A DNA stretch of 7,343 nucleotides from the NCBI RefSeq assembly GCF_938045775.1, contig NZ_CALIBH010000009.1, positions 1 through 7,343 of the forward strand, written 5' to 3'. Both the position numbers and the translations under genes were made by a program. This document shows, piece by piece, positions 1 through 5,509 of this stretch. The first letter of the stretch is position 1. Each line of letters begins with the position of its first letter. A model generated the notes under the pieces. It was not told the DNA's origin. It searched no databases and was given only the letters and a program-made list of their open reading frames with translations. The stretch is from an uncultured Campylobacter sp. GTDB lineage: Bacteria; Campylobacterota; Campylobacteria; Campylobacterales; Campylobacteraceae.

Positions 1-85
1 TATTATATTTAAGCTAATATTAAAAATATGATTGAAATTTTATAAATTATTTTACTCGCTAATATTTTTTATCCTTAAGATAAAA

Positions 86-105
86 TTTAAAACAACTTAA
101 AACAA
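86..105. repeat. Tandem 10-bp direct repeat (TTTAAAACAA / CTTAAAACAA)
   Basis: Two adjacent copies differing only in the first base occupy 86-95 and 96-105, directly upstream of the proposed -10 box of the gene at 149. A third, weaker copy (CTTAAGATAA, 8 of 10) starts at 74. The spacing of about one helical turn would suit a repeated protein-binding site such as an operator or iteron, or the periodic A/T signal that replaces a -35 box in Campylobacter. The region is very AT-rich, so chance is a real alternative. Confidence 0.5.
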
Positions 106-108
106 ATA

Positions 109-117
109 TGGTGTAAT
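109..117 (+). promoter_or_regulatory. Candidate extended -10 promoter for the gene at 149
   Basis: TGG followed by TGTAAT reads as an extended -10 element (TGnTATAAT with one mismatch), the usual Campylobacter sigma-70 form. No convincing -35 box is visible. Transcription would begin near 124, giving a leader of about 25 bases before the AAGG ribosome binding site at 139-142. Confidence 0.45.
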
Positions 118-148
118 ATTTCAAAAGTATCTTGACCTAAGGCGAAAT

Positions 149-1300
149 ATGGAAAATATATTTTTAGAATCTTACGACGTATTTAAGGTATCGAAAAATG
201 CGAGCAAGCTAAAAATTTACAACGACTTTTTAAGAGACAACAAAAGATACTCCGTAACGCGCTGCTACTATGTCATAGTTGTGGATAATACATTTTTGAC
301 CTACTCGCATTTGATGATTTATGAGGAGCTGCTTTATCTTCTGTATTCGCAGAACAAGCTAAAAAACGGCGATTTTTCGCTGACGCTCAAAAAATCGGAG
401 CTCGCGAAAAAATTTAAGACTGACATCACCAAAAGCGCGACCGAGACGATAAAGCGCTTTTATGAGATGCAGCAGGTCAAAATCACTATTTTCGTAAAAG
501 ACAAAGTCGAAAAACAGATGAATATCATAGAGCGCATCGACGCGCCGCAAAGCGAAAAATACGGCGACATCCCCGACGAGATAAATATCTCGCTAAATTC
601 CGAGTTCGTGCGGCTCTACCGCTGTGCGTATCTGGATAAGATCGAGTATTTAAATAGCTTCGATATAGAGCAAGGCAGCTTCATCCGCTACTTTATGCAG
701 CACGAGCTGGACGGAGGCGTCAAAAGCTCTGCGATCATCGATAAAATGGGCGTTACAACGTATCTACCTTTCACTTATAAAAAGCGCTTCGAGCAAGAGA
801 TCGCAAGAGTAAGCTTTTACTATAAAAACGAGAAATTTTGCATAAAAGACGGCTTTGTTGTCATCGAAAACCACGAAAACAAGGCGATAGATAATCAAAA
901 CGCGTCGATTGAGCTTTTCGGCGTGATATACGAGCAGATAACGCAAAATTGCACCAAAGCCGTTACGCTAAACGAGCAAAATTTAGCGAAGTATTATGCG
1001 CGCTTCGGTAGGTTTGAGACAAGTCAGACGGTGTTTAAAATTCTAAGCAACATGGAGCTCATGCTAAATCAATCGATGCAGAAAGAAAACGCGAAGATCT
1101 CCTGTTTTTCGCACTTTTTTGAAAGTATCATCTGTAAAAACGGCAATGAATTTGAAATTTTGATCGAGTTGAATCAAAAGGGTTTTGAGTATATCGTATC
1201 GCGTAGCGCAAATTTGGACTTTTGGAACGTCGAAGCCGCAGACTATGGACTCACGCCGTACCCTGCAAATAGCTGTGCGACAAACGGCAAACTGGGATAA
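149..1300 (+). CDS. Uncharacterised 383-aa protein, possibly related to Rep_3-type replication initiators
   Basis: I do not recognise this protein with certainty. The ATG at 149 is supported by AAGG at 139-142 with 6 bases of spacing and by a nearby promoter. The protein is soluble: there is no signal peptide or membrane segment. A Leu/Tyr-rich helix at about residues 57-70 (EELLYLLYSQNKL) precedes a serine- and lysine-rich helical stretch and a short strand (QQVKITIFV). Next come INISLNSEFVRLY near residue 145, a long helix ending in FMQHELDG, and a second helical unit with YLPFTYKKRFEQEI. That order (helix, DNA-reading helix, strand, then a second similar unit) resembles the two winged-helix domains of plasmid Rep_3/RepE initiators. 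This is an impression of architecture, not a proven match. The C-terminal third is helical with no known motif. A phage or mobile-element regulator is an alternative. The gene is convergent with the one at 1390-1983. Confidence 0.75.
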   Translation: MENIFLESYDVFKVSKNASKLKIYNDFLRDNKRYSVTRCYYVIVVDNTFLTYSHLMIYEELLYLLYSQNKLKNGDFSLTLKKSELAKKFKTDITKSATETIKRFYEMQQVKITIFVKDKVEKQMNIIERIDAPQSEKYGDIPDEINISLNSEFVRLYRCAYLDKIEYLNSFDIEQGSFIRYFMQHELDGGVKSSAIIDKMGVTTYLPFTYKKRFEQEIARVSFYYKNEKFCIKDGFVVIENHENKAIDNQNASIELFGVIYEQITQNCTKAVTLNEQNLAKYYARFGRFETSQTVFKILSNMELMLNQSMQKENAKISCFSHFFESIICKNGNEFEILIELNQKGFEYIVSRSANLDFWNVEAADYGLTPYPANSCATNGKLG

Positions 1301-1331
1301 ATTTAAGAGGGCAAATTTAAAATTTAGCCGC

Positions 1332-1375
1332 AAAACGCGTGAGCGCGCCCGCCGCACCTAGGACAATTCGCGGGC
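1332..1375. terminator. Possible bidirectional terminator between convergent genes
   Basis: This GC-rich patch sits in the 89-base gap between two facing genes. GCCCGC (1347-1352) can pair with GCGGGC (1370-1375) and is followed on the plus strand by AAAATTTT. On the minus strand a short CGCG-CTCA-CGCG hairpin (1347-1336) is followed by TTTT. Both stems are short or have long loops, so this is a weak prediction supported mainly by position. Confidence 0.3.
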
Positions 1376-1389
1376 AAAATTTTAAAAAT

Positions 1390-1983
1390 TTACTCCTGCG
1401 TCCTTAGCTCGGCGATGAGCCCGTCAAGCTCGCCGCTATTTTGCGCGCTCAAAAGCCGCTCGTTTATAAGCCGCATTTGAGCCGAAAATTCGCTACCAAG
1501 CATATCTGCGACGAAATTTTCGCTCTCGCTCTCATCCATCACCGGATACATATCGCGCCAGATGTCGGTTATCCACCAGCCGCACTTTGAGACGCAGGTA
1601 AAGTCCTTCAAAACGCCCGTCTTTAGCTTCATCATCACTTCATCGGTTTGCTTGATCTCGCTTGCGACGAAGTCTCTGTGGATGCCATCTAAGCAGGTGA
1701 AAATGCGGTGTCCTAGGCTTTGGACACTGTTTTCGGAGCAGATTCTAAACTGAAAGACGTTATCTTTAAAATTTAGATCGGATAAGCAAATTGGATGCTT
1801 TTGAGTAAAATTCGGAAACGAATCGAAGCTCCTATCGTCAATGCTAAGCGCCCAGTTAGAGCTTGGATTTTTGCGGGCGAACTCGCCGAAACTAAGCCTG
1901 ATAAATTCTTTATAGCTTAGCTCTTCGGCGGTGAAAAAATCGTAGTTAGCGCAGTTTGCAGCTTTAAAATCTTTAAATTTCAT
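1390..1983 (-). CDS. Uncharacterised 197-aa soluble protein
   Basis: I cannot assign this to a family. The start is well supported: ATG at 1983 is preceded by GGGAGGGATC, a strong ribosome binding site, and by an extended -10 promoter about 45 bases upstream. The protein has no signal peptide or membrane helix, so it is probably cytoplasmic. It is rich in Phe and Asp/Glu, is acidic at the C-terminus, and has six cysteines (residues 11, 66, 82, 97, 130, 134). C130 and C134 form a CxxxC followed by the aromatic run GWWITDIW at 135-142. The C-terminal 40 residues (EFSAQMRLINERLLSAQ onward) look like an amphipathic helix. The gene stands alone, convergent with the gene at 149 and followed upstream by a tRNA on the same strand. 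No catalytic motif is evident, and no function should be inferred. Confidence 0.8.
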   Translation of the reverse strand: MKFKDFKAANCANYDFFTAEELSYKEFIRLSFGEFARKNPSSNWALSIDDRSFDSFPNFTQKHPICLSDLNFKDNVFQFRICSENSVQSLGHRIFTCLDGIHRDFVASEIKQTDEVMMKLKTGVLKDFTCVSKCGWWITDIWRDMYPVMDESESENFVADMLGSEFSAQMRLINERLLSAQNSGELDGLIAELRTQE

Positions 1984-2025
1984 GATCCCTCCCGTAAAAT
2001 TTTAGCAAAAAGTATCGAGTGCGTA

Positions 2026-2034
2026 ATTTTACCA
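2026..2034 (-). promoter_or_regulatory. Extended -10 promoter for the gene at 1390-1983
   Basis: Read on the minus strand, TGG then TAAAAT matches the extended -10 consensus with one mismatch. The DNA upstream is A/T-rich, with T runs (to about 2110). Initiation near 2019 would leave a leader of about 36 bases containing the GGGAGGG ribosome binding site. A second TGC-TAAAAT copy at 1999-2007 is too close to the start codon to be the better choice. Confidence 0.5.
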
Positions 2035-2138
2035 TTTGCTTTTAAGAATTTATAAATATTTATTTTCAAATCTAAACAAATACAAAGCCAAACTATAGGA
2101 ATTTTTTTGTAAAATAATAAATATATTCGAAAGGCGGC

Positions 2139-2172
2139 GCGCTTTTTAGTATCGTAAAAGGCGCTCGGGCGC
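2139..2172 (-). terminator. Candidate terminator hairpins downstream of tRNA-Met
   Basis: Thirteen bases after the CCA end, the minus strand carries GCGC-CCGA-GCGC (2172-2161) followed by CTTTTA, a short GC stem with a T run. An overlapping, alternative hairpin pairs 2139-2148 with 2155-2164 (10 pairs with one U-G wobble on the plus strand). Only one of the two can form at a time. The 4-bp stem is short for an intrinsic terminator. Confidence 0.35.
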
Positions 2173-2184
2173 GAAATAATGTTT

Positions 2185-2261
2185 TGGTGTCAAGAGAGAG
2201 ACTTGAACTCTCGACCTCCGGCTTATGAGACCAGCGCTCTAACCAGCTGAGCTACCTTGAC
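2185..2261 (-). tRNA. tRNA-Met (anticodon CAT), elongator type
   Basis: The minus strand gives a complete 77-base cloverleaf. The acceptor stem GTCAAGG pairs with TCTTGAC (last pair G-U), followed by discriminator A and an encoded CCA (complement of 2185-2187). The D stem is GCTC/GAGC. The anticodon arm is CTGGT-CTCATAA-GCCGG with anticodon CAT, and the T arm is GAGAG-TTCAAGT-CTCTC. The first pair is G-C, and the anticodon stem lacks the three G-C pairs of initiator tRNA, so this is not tRNA-fMet. A CAT anticodon can also mean tRNA-Ile2, whose C34 is modified to lysidine; I favour elongator Met but the sequence alone does not exclude Ile2. The gene is divergent from lemA. Confidence 0.95.
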
Positions 2262-2279
2262 ACGCGAAAAGAAATGGCA

Positions 2280-2285
2280 AGTATA
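2280..2285 (-). promoter_or_regulatory. -10 box (TATACT) for tRNA-Met, in the 70-bp divergent gap with lemA
   Basis: On the minus strand TATACT lies 18 bases before the mature tRNA 5' end, so transcription would start about 12 bases upstream of the tRNA. No -35 match is present, as is usual in Campylobacter. The lemA promoter must lie in the same short gap: TATAGC at 2282-2287 or the A/T-rich 2288-2308 stretch on the plus strand are possibilities, so the two promoters probably overlap. Confidence 0.5.
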
Positions 2286-2331
2286 GCTAAATATTCTTAT
2301 TTTTAATTGAAACACTTTAAAAGGAGAGAAA

Positions 2332-2895
2332 ATGAATGCGGCTTTGATTTTATTAGTCGTCATAGTTTTGTTAGTTTTGGCGTTAGTGGGCGTTTACAAC
2401 TCGTTCATCGCTAAGCGTAACCAGGTGCGAAATATCGCCTCTACCGTCGATACGCAGCTTAAAAAGCGCTACGACCTCATCCCAAATTTAGTTAGCACCA
2501 CGCGCGAATATATGAGCCACGAAAACGCCGTGCTAACGCGCGTTAGCGAACTTCGCTCGCAAGCGATCAACGCGGCTTCTAACGCGGATAAATTTAAATT
2601 AAATAGCGAAATTTCGGCTCTTTTGGGGCAGATCCGCATTGCGGTAGAGGCGTATCCGAACCTCAAGGCTAACGAATCCTTTGCCAAGCTACAAAATGCG
2701 TTAGGCGAGTGCGAGGAGCAGATCAGCGCCGCACGCCGCGCTTATAACGGCGCCGTTACGGTTTATAATAACGCCTGCGAAATGTTTCCTACTAACATCA
2801 TCGCCAGCGTTTTTAACTTCGCCAAAGCGGAATTTTTCGCCGCCAGCGAGCAAGAAAAGCAAGCCCCAAACGTCTCTGAGCTTTTTAAAAAATAG
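2332..2895 (+). CDS. lemA: LemA family membrane protein
   Basis: This is a 187-residue LemA protein, the usual family length. Residues 4-21 form a single hydrophobic membrane helix right at the N-terminus; the rest is a helical-bundle domain, mostly coiled, that projects from the membrane. Family signatures are visible: YNSFIAKRNQVRN (22-34), QLKKRYDLIPNLV (42-54), EAYPNLKAN (106-114), ARRAYNGAVTVYNNACEMFP (134-153), and a short F-containing C-terminus. The ATG at 2332 follows AAGGAG (2321-2326) with 5 bases of spacing, and the hydrophobic segment begins at once, so this start is secure. The molecular role of LemA is poorly defined; in several bacteria it sits beside TPM-domain or metalloprotease genes, suggesting envelope functions. 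No such partner is present here: the next 363 bases hold no gene. It is divergent from tRNA-Met. Confidence 0.95.
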   Translation: MNAALILLVVIVLLVLALVGVYNSFIAKRNQVRNIASTVDTQLKKRYDLIPNLVSTTREYMSHENAVLTRVSELRSQAINAASNADKFKLNSEISALLGQIRIAVEAYPNLKANESFAKLQNALGECEEQISAARRAYNGAVTVYNNACEMFPTNIIASVFNFAKAEFFAASEQEKQAPNVSELFKK

Positions 2896-3132
2896 GCGCG
2901 AGACGTAGAAAATTTACGATGAAATTTTAAAATTCCATAGCAAATAATGCCGAGCATCGCGAGCCTAAATTTATAGCGAGCAAAACAGATCACGCGCAAA
3001 ACACATATTTTTAAAGAGACTTCGCTTTGCACCGCATGCGCTTGACATCTCGTTTGAGCTATTTTGCGGTGTGCGGCACTTAGAATTTTAACAATAAAAT
3101 TTTACGAAATTTATTTGATTTGTATTTTCTCG

Positions 3133-3163
3133 GCGCACAGGAGCTTGTTTTAACAAGCAGCGC
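3133..3163. repeat. Inverted repeat GCTTGT-TTTA-ACAAGC with outer GCGC arms
   Basis: The core GCTTGT (3143-3148) and ACAAGC (3153-3158) pair around a 4-base loop. GCGC at 3133-3136 and 3160-3163 can add an outer stem across an uneven internal loop. It could be a protein-binding palindrome or an RNA hairpin. It is not followed by a T run on either strand, so it is not a standard intrinsic terminator. Confidence 0.5.
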
Positions 3164-3212
3164 AACACCAAATTTTAAAAATCTAAATTCGCAGTGTAAA
3201 TTTTCGTTAGCT

Positions 3213-3255
3213 TGCCGCCGGTGTTACTTACAGAAGCGGCAGCAAAAGTAACGCC
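3213..3255. repeat. Two interleaved inverted repeats at the 3' end of ybaK
   Basis: Stem A pairs GGTGTTACTT (3220-3229) with AAGTAACGCC (3246-3255): ten pairs, one a U-G wobble if the plus strand is transcribed, or a mismatch on the minus strand. Stem B pairs TGCCGC (3213-3218) with GCGGCA (3236-3241). The arms alternate (B, A, B, A), so the two either exclude each other or form a pseudoknot. The block ends 3 bases before the ybaK stop codon. Confidence 0.5.
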
Positions 3256-3258
3256 TCG

Positions 3259-3732
3259 TTAGTCGTGAGTAATTTTGCAAATTTGCGCCTCGGTGGCAGT
3301 TGTGAGGTCCTTCGGCGCGAGAGCGATCTGTTTTCCGCGCACGCCTGCGCTAACATAAATTTTCTCCTGCGTTAGCGCTCGCTCATCGATGAAGGTGCGG
3401 AAGTGCTTTTTCATCCCAAGCGGCGAGCAACCGCCCCTGATGTAGCCCGTGACCTTTTGCAAATCCTTCAAATCCATCAGCTCGCAACGCTTCGCACCGC
3501 AGATGTGCGCGAGCGCCTTGAGATCCAAATTTAAATCGCCCTGCAGGCAGGCCACGACGTATTCGTGATCCGCCGTGCAAACTATCGTTTTATAAACCCG
3601 CTCGATCGGCTCGTTCACGCTGTTTGCCACGTGCACCGCGTCTAAATTTAAAGGATCCACCGCGTATTCTTTGATCTCGTAGGGAATTTTCAAGCTATCC
3701 AGTACGCGCGCGGCGTTCGTCTTTGAACTCAT
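3259..3732 (-). CDS. ybaK: Cys-tRNA(Pro) deacylase, YbaK/EbsC family
   Basis: This 157-residue protein is full length for YbaK. YbaK hydrolyses Cys-tRNA(Pro), the mischarged product made by prolyl-tRNA synthetase, and so protects against Cys-for-Pro errors in the cytoplasm. Visible family features are KTNAARVLDSLKIPYE (4-19), ERVYKTIV (44-51) with the conserved catalytic-site lysine K48, LDLKALAHICGAKR (69-82), TGYIRGGCSPLGMKK (95-109) and VSAGVRGKQIALAP (127-140). This combination separates YbaK from the related ProX and ProRS INS editing domains. The ATG at 3732 has an ideal AAGGAGG (complement of 3737-3743) with 4 bases of spacing. The gene begins 15 bases after the rluB stop and is the last gene of the kdsD-rluB-ybaK unit. 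The strong site suggests efficient independent initiation on the shared mRNA. Confidence 0.95.
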   Translation of the reverse strand: MSSKTNAARVLDSLKIPYEIKEYAVDPLNLDAVHVANSVNEPIERVYKTIVCTADHEYVVACLQGDLNLDLKALAHICGAKRCELMDLKDLQKVTGYIRGGCSPLGMKKHFRTFIDERALTQEKIYVSAGVRGKQIALAPKDLTTATEAQICKITHD

Positions 3733-3747
3733 TTCGCCTCCTTAAAT

Positions 3748-4518
3748 TTAATAGCGGATTTTGTTTTCTTTCAAAAAATCGCGCAGATCTTCGTATTCGC
3801 TCTGATCGAAATAGCGCCATTTGCCGGGTTTTAACATCCCAAGCGTCATTCTACCGAATGCCGTGCGCTTAAGCTCCACGACATCCAGATCGAAATAGCC
3901 GAAAAATCTACGCAGCTCGCGGTTTTGCCCCTCGTTAATGATCGCCTTTATCTTCGTATAACCGCCGCTGCTAGGCATTATGCGGTAGCCCAAAAAGGGT
4001 TTAAATTCCATCGATTTGATCTTGCTTTTGGCGTGCGCGCCTTTGCTCGCATCTGCGGCAAAAAAGCCCTCGCGGATCGCCGTTACGACCTCGCCCCCTA
4101 CCTCGCCTTTTACCTTTAGATAGTACTCTCGCTCGATGTCGCTGTTCATCAGCGCCGTAGCGATTGCGGGCGCATCGGTCAGCAGCAAAAGCCCTTCGCT
4201 TGCAAAATCCAAACGCCCTACGCTAACAAATCTGCTAAACCCCTCCGGCAAGCTATCGTAAATCGTCCGCCTGCCGCGATCGTCCTTTTTAGTAACTAAC
4301 TCGCCTTTGCGTTTGTTATAAACGATCATTGTAAATTCCGTCTTGGGCTTGATAAGACGCGAGCCGATGCGGATCTTCTCCTCGCCGCTAACCTCGATAA
4401 AATCGCCAACGACGCGACCGTTAACGCTAACCTTGCCCTGCTTGATCAGCTCGTCCGCCTCACGGCGCGAGTAGGCGGTGTTATGAGAGATAAATTTATT
4501 CAGGCGCATCTTTTGCAT
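3748..4518 (-). CDS. rluB: 23S rRNA pseudouridine synthase, RsuA family, RluB type
   Basis: The 256-residue protein has an N-terminal S4 RNA-binding domain (about 4-60, with RLNKFIS and SRREADELIKQGKVSVNG) followed by the pseudouridine synthase domain. The catalytic aspartate is D104 in VGRLDFASEGLLLLT (100-114). The segment YNKRKGELVTKKDDRGRRTIYDSLP resembles the RluB subgroup, which modifies U2605 (E. coli numbering) of 23S rRNA; the wider RsuA/RluB/RluE/RluF call is firmer than the exact target. The ATG at 4518 shares its A with the kdsD stop (TAATG), so translation is probably coupled. An internal ATG at 4509 (MRLNKF) is equally consistent with the conserved N-terminus and would shorten the protein by three residues; neither has a strong ribosome binding site. 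It has 15 bases to ybaK downstream. Confidence 0.93.
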   Translation of the reverse strand: MQKMRLNKFISHNTAYSRREADELIKQGKVSVNGRVVGDFIEVSGEEKIRIGSRLIKPKTEFTMIVYNKRKGELVTKKDDRGRRTIYDSLPEGFSRFVSVGRLDFASEGLLLLTDAPAIATALMNSDIEREYYLKVKGEVGGEVVTAIREGFFAADASKGAHAKSKIKSMEFKPFLGYRIMPSSGGYTKIKAIINEGQNRELRRFFGYFDLDVVELKRTAFGRMTLGMLKPGKWRYFDQSEYEDLRDFLKENKIRY

Positions 4519-5480
4519 TATTTTAGCCCCAAGCTCGTTAGATCATGAATATGCAAAATCCCTGCAGGCACGCCATTTTCGACTACGGGCAGGACTTGAA
4601 TTTTGAATTGCTCGATCAAATTTAGCGCGTCTATGGCTAACATATTTTTATCGTCCAGCATTTTAGGGTTTTTGGTGGCATATTTTAGCGCAGCGTCATT
4701 GATGTCAAAATCCTCTCGCATCAGCGCGCGGCGCAGATCGCCATCGCTTAAGATCGCCTCGAGCGTGCCTTTTTTGTTTACTAACAAGACAGTGCCGAGC
4801 TTTCCGTGCGTCATAACGTCGATAGCTTGTTTTAGGCTGGCGTTACGGCTTGCGACCGGTAAATTTTTACTTTGCATTACGTCTTTTACTTTGACGAAAA
4901 GCCGCTTACCGAGGCTTCCGCCGGGATGAAAATTTGCAAAATCCTCCTTGCCGAATCTGCGCTGCCTCATCAAACAGATCGCTAACGCGTCTCCTAACGC
5001 AAGTGTTAGCGTCGTAGAAACCGTCGGCGCAGCACCTAGCGGGCAGGCCTCTTTGACGATGCTAAGGCTTATGAACTCGTCGCTAACCTTGCCGAGCGAG
5101 CTGTTTTTATCGCGCGCCATCGCGATGATCTTTACGCCGAAGCGTTTGAGGTGAGGTAGGATCCTAACCAGCTCCTCGCTCTCGCCGCTAAAACTGATCG
5201 CAAGCACCATGTCGTCCTTGCCGATCATGCCCAGATCGCCGTGCAGCGCCTCGGTAGGATGGACGAAAAACGACGGCGTGCCAGTACTGGCAAGCGTCGC
5301 GGCGATCTTAACACCTATGTGGCCGCTCTTGCCCACGCCGGTGACGATTACTTTGCCTTTGCAAGCCAGGATCAAGTTTACGGCTCGCTCAATTTCGTCG
5401 CCGATAAGCCCCGCATGCCGCAAAAGCTCCGTTCCTTCGAGCTTCAGCACCTCTCGTGCCGTATCTAAAATTTCACTCAT
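4518..5480 (-). CDS. kdsD: D-arabinose-5-phosphate isomerase (KdsD/KpsF family)
   Basis: This enzyme interconverts ribulose 5-phosphate and arabinose 5-phosphate, the first step towards Kdo for the lipooligosaccharide inner core, in the cytoplasm. The 320-residue length fits. An SIS sugar-isomerase domain (about 30-185) carries TGVGKSGHIG (47-56), SFSGESEE (96-103), KEACPLGAAPT (143-153) and NFHPGGSLGKR (183-193). Two CBS domains follow (about 198-255 and 262-320). The residues K51, E103, E144 and H185 line up at a constant offset of eight with K59, E111, E152 and H193 reported as important in E. coli KdsD, so it should be active. The ATG at 5480 has AGAAGG (complement of 5485-5490) with 4 bases of spacing. 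It heads the kdsD-rluB-ybaK unit, and a short ORF overlaps its start. KpsF or GutQ naming depends only on context; no capsule or gut genes are seen here. Confidence 0.95.
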   Translation of the reverse strand: MSEILDTAREVLKLEGTELLRHAGLIGDEIERAVNLILACKGKVIVTGVGKSGHIGVKIAATLASTGTPSFFVHPTEALHGDLGMIGKDDMVLAISFSGESEELVRILPHLKRFGVKIIAMARDKNSSLGKVSDEFISLSIVKEACPLGAAPTVSTTLTLALGDALAICLMRQRRFGKEDFANFHPGGSLGKRLFVKVKDVMQSKNLPVASRNASLKQAIDVMTHGKLGTVLLVNKKGTLEAILSDGDLRRALMREDFDINDAALKYATKNPKMLDDKNMLAIDALNLIEQFKIQVLPVVENGVPAGILHIHDLTSLGLK

Positions 5481-5509
5481 TCAACCTTCTTTTTAAAATT
5501 TGCTTTCAT
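5477..5509 (-). CDS. Possible 10-residue leader peptide overlapping the kdsD start
   Basis: On the minus strand ATG at 5509 opens MKANFKKKVE and stops at TGA (5479-5477), which overlaps the kdsD ATG as ATGA, the classic coupling arrangement. It has its own site AAAGAGG (complement of 5516-5522) with 6 bases of spacing. The peptide is very basic (four lysines). The kdsD ribosome binding site lies inside this ORF, so ribosomes finishing the leader could reinitiate on kdsD, or occupy its site. No attenuator structure is obvious. An ORF this short can arise by chance; the overlap and the separate binding site are the only evidence. Confidence 0.3.
   Translation of the reverse strand: MKANFKKKVE

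Larger units (their letters stand above)
2896..3258. other. 363-base spacer between convergent lemA and ybaK, no credible gene, several inverted repeats
   Basis: All frames are short and lack family resemblance, and I see no remnant of a known lemA partner. The stretch holds an AT palindrome-like segment near 2921-2936, CACCGCA (3030-3036) complementary to TGCGGTG (3065-3071), a compact hairpin at 3143-3158, and overlapping stems at 3213-3255. Since both flanking genes end here, transcription ends are expected, yet none of the stems is followed by a clear T run. The length is generous for a simple terminator region. Confidence 0.6.

Noticed and set aside
1064..1357. 97-codon minus-strand frame opposite the end of the first gene
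   Set aside because: Arg/Cys/Phe-rich antisense frame without a ribosome binding site; the plus-strand gene explains the openness.
2185..2331. tRNA-linked integration site
   Set aside because: No second copy of the tRNA 3' end, integrase gene or flanking direct repeat is visible in the window.
2763..3032. 89-codon minus-strand frame spanning the lemA end and the spacer
   Set aside because: Begins with GTG lacking a ribosome binding site, runs antisense through lemA, and shows no family motif.
3042..3070. TTGACA at 3042-3047 as a -35 box for an sRNA promoter
   Set aside because: No -10 match lies 16-18 bases downstream (TGCGGT is there), and Campylobacter promoters rarely use a -35 box.
3383..3580. 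65-codon minus-strand frame inside ybaK
   Set aside because: It is an alternative frame of the conserved ybaK sequence on the same strand, with no ribosome binding site.
4603..5496. Plus-strand open frames of 68-108 codons opposite kdsD
   Set aside because: They mirror the conserved kdsD frame, are rich in Ser/Leu/Pro as expected of antisense frames, and resemble no family.
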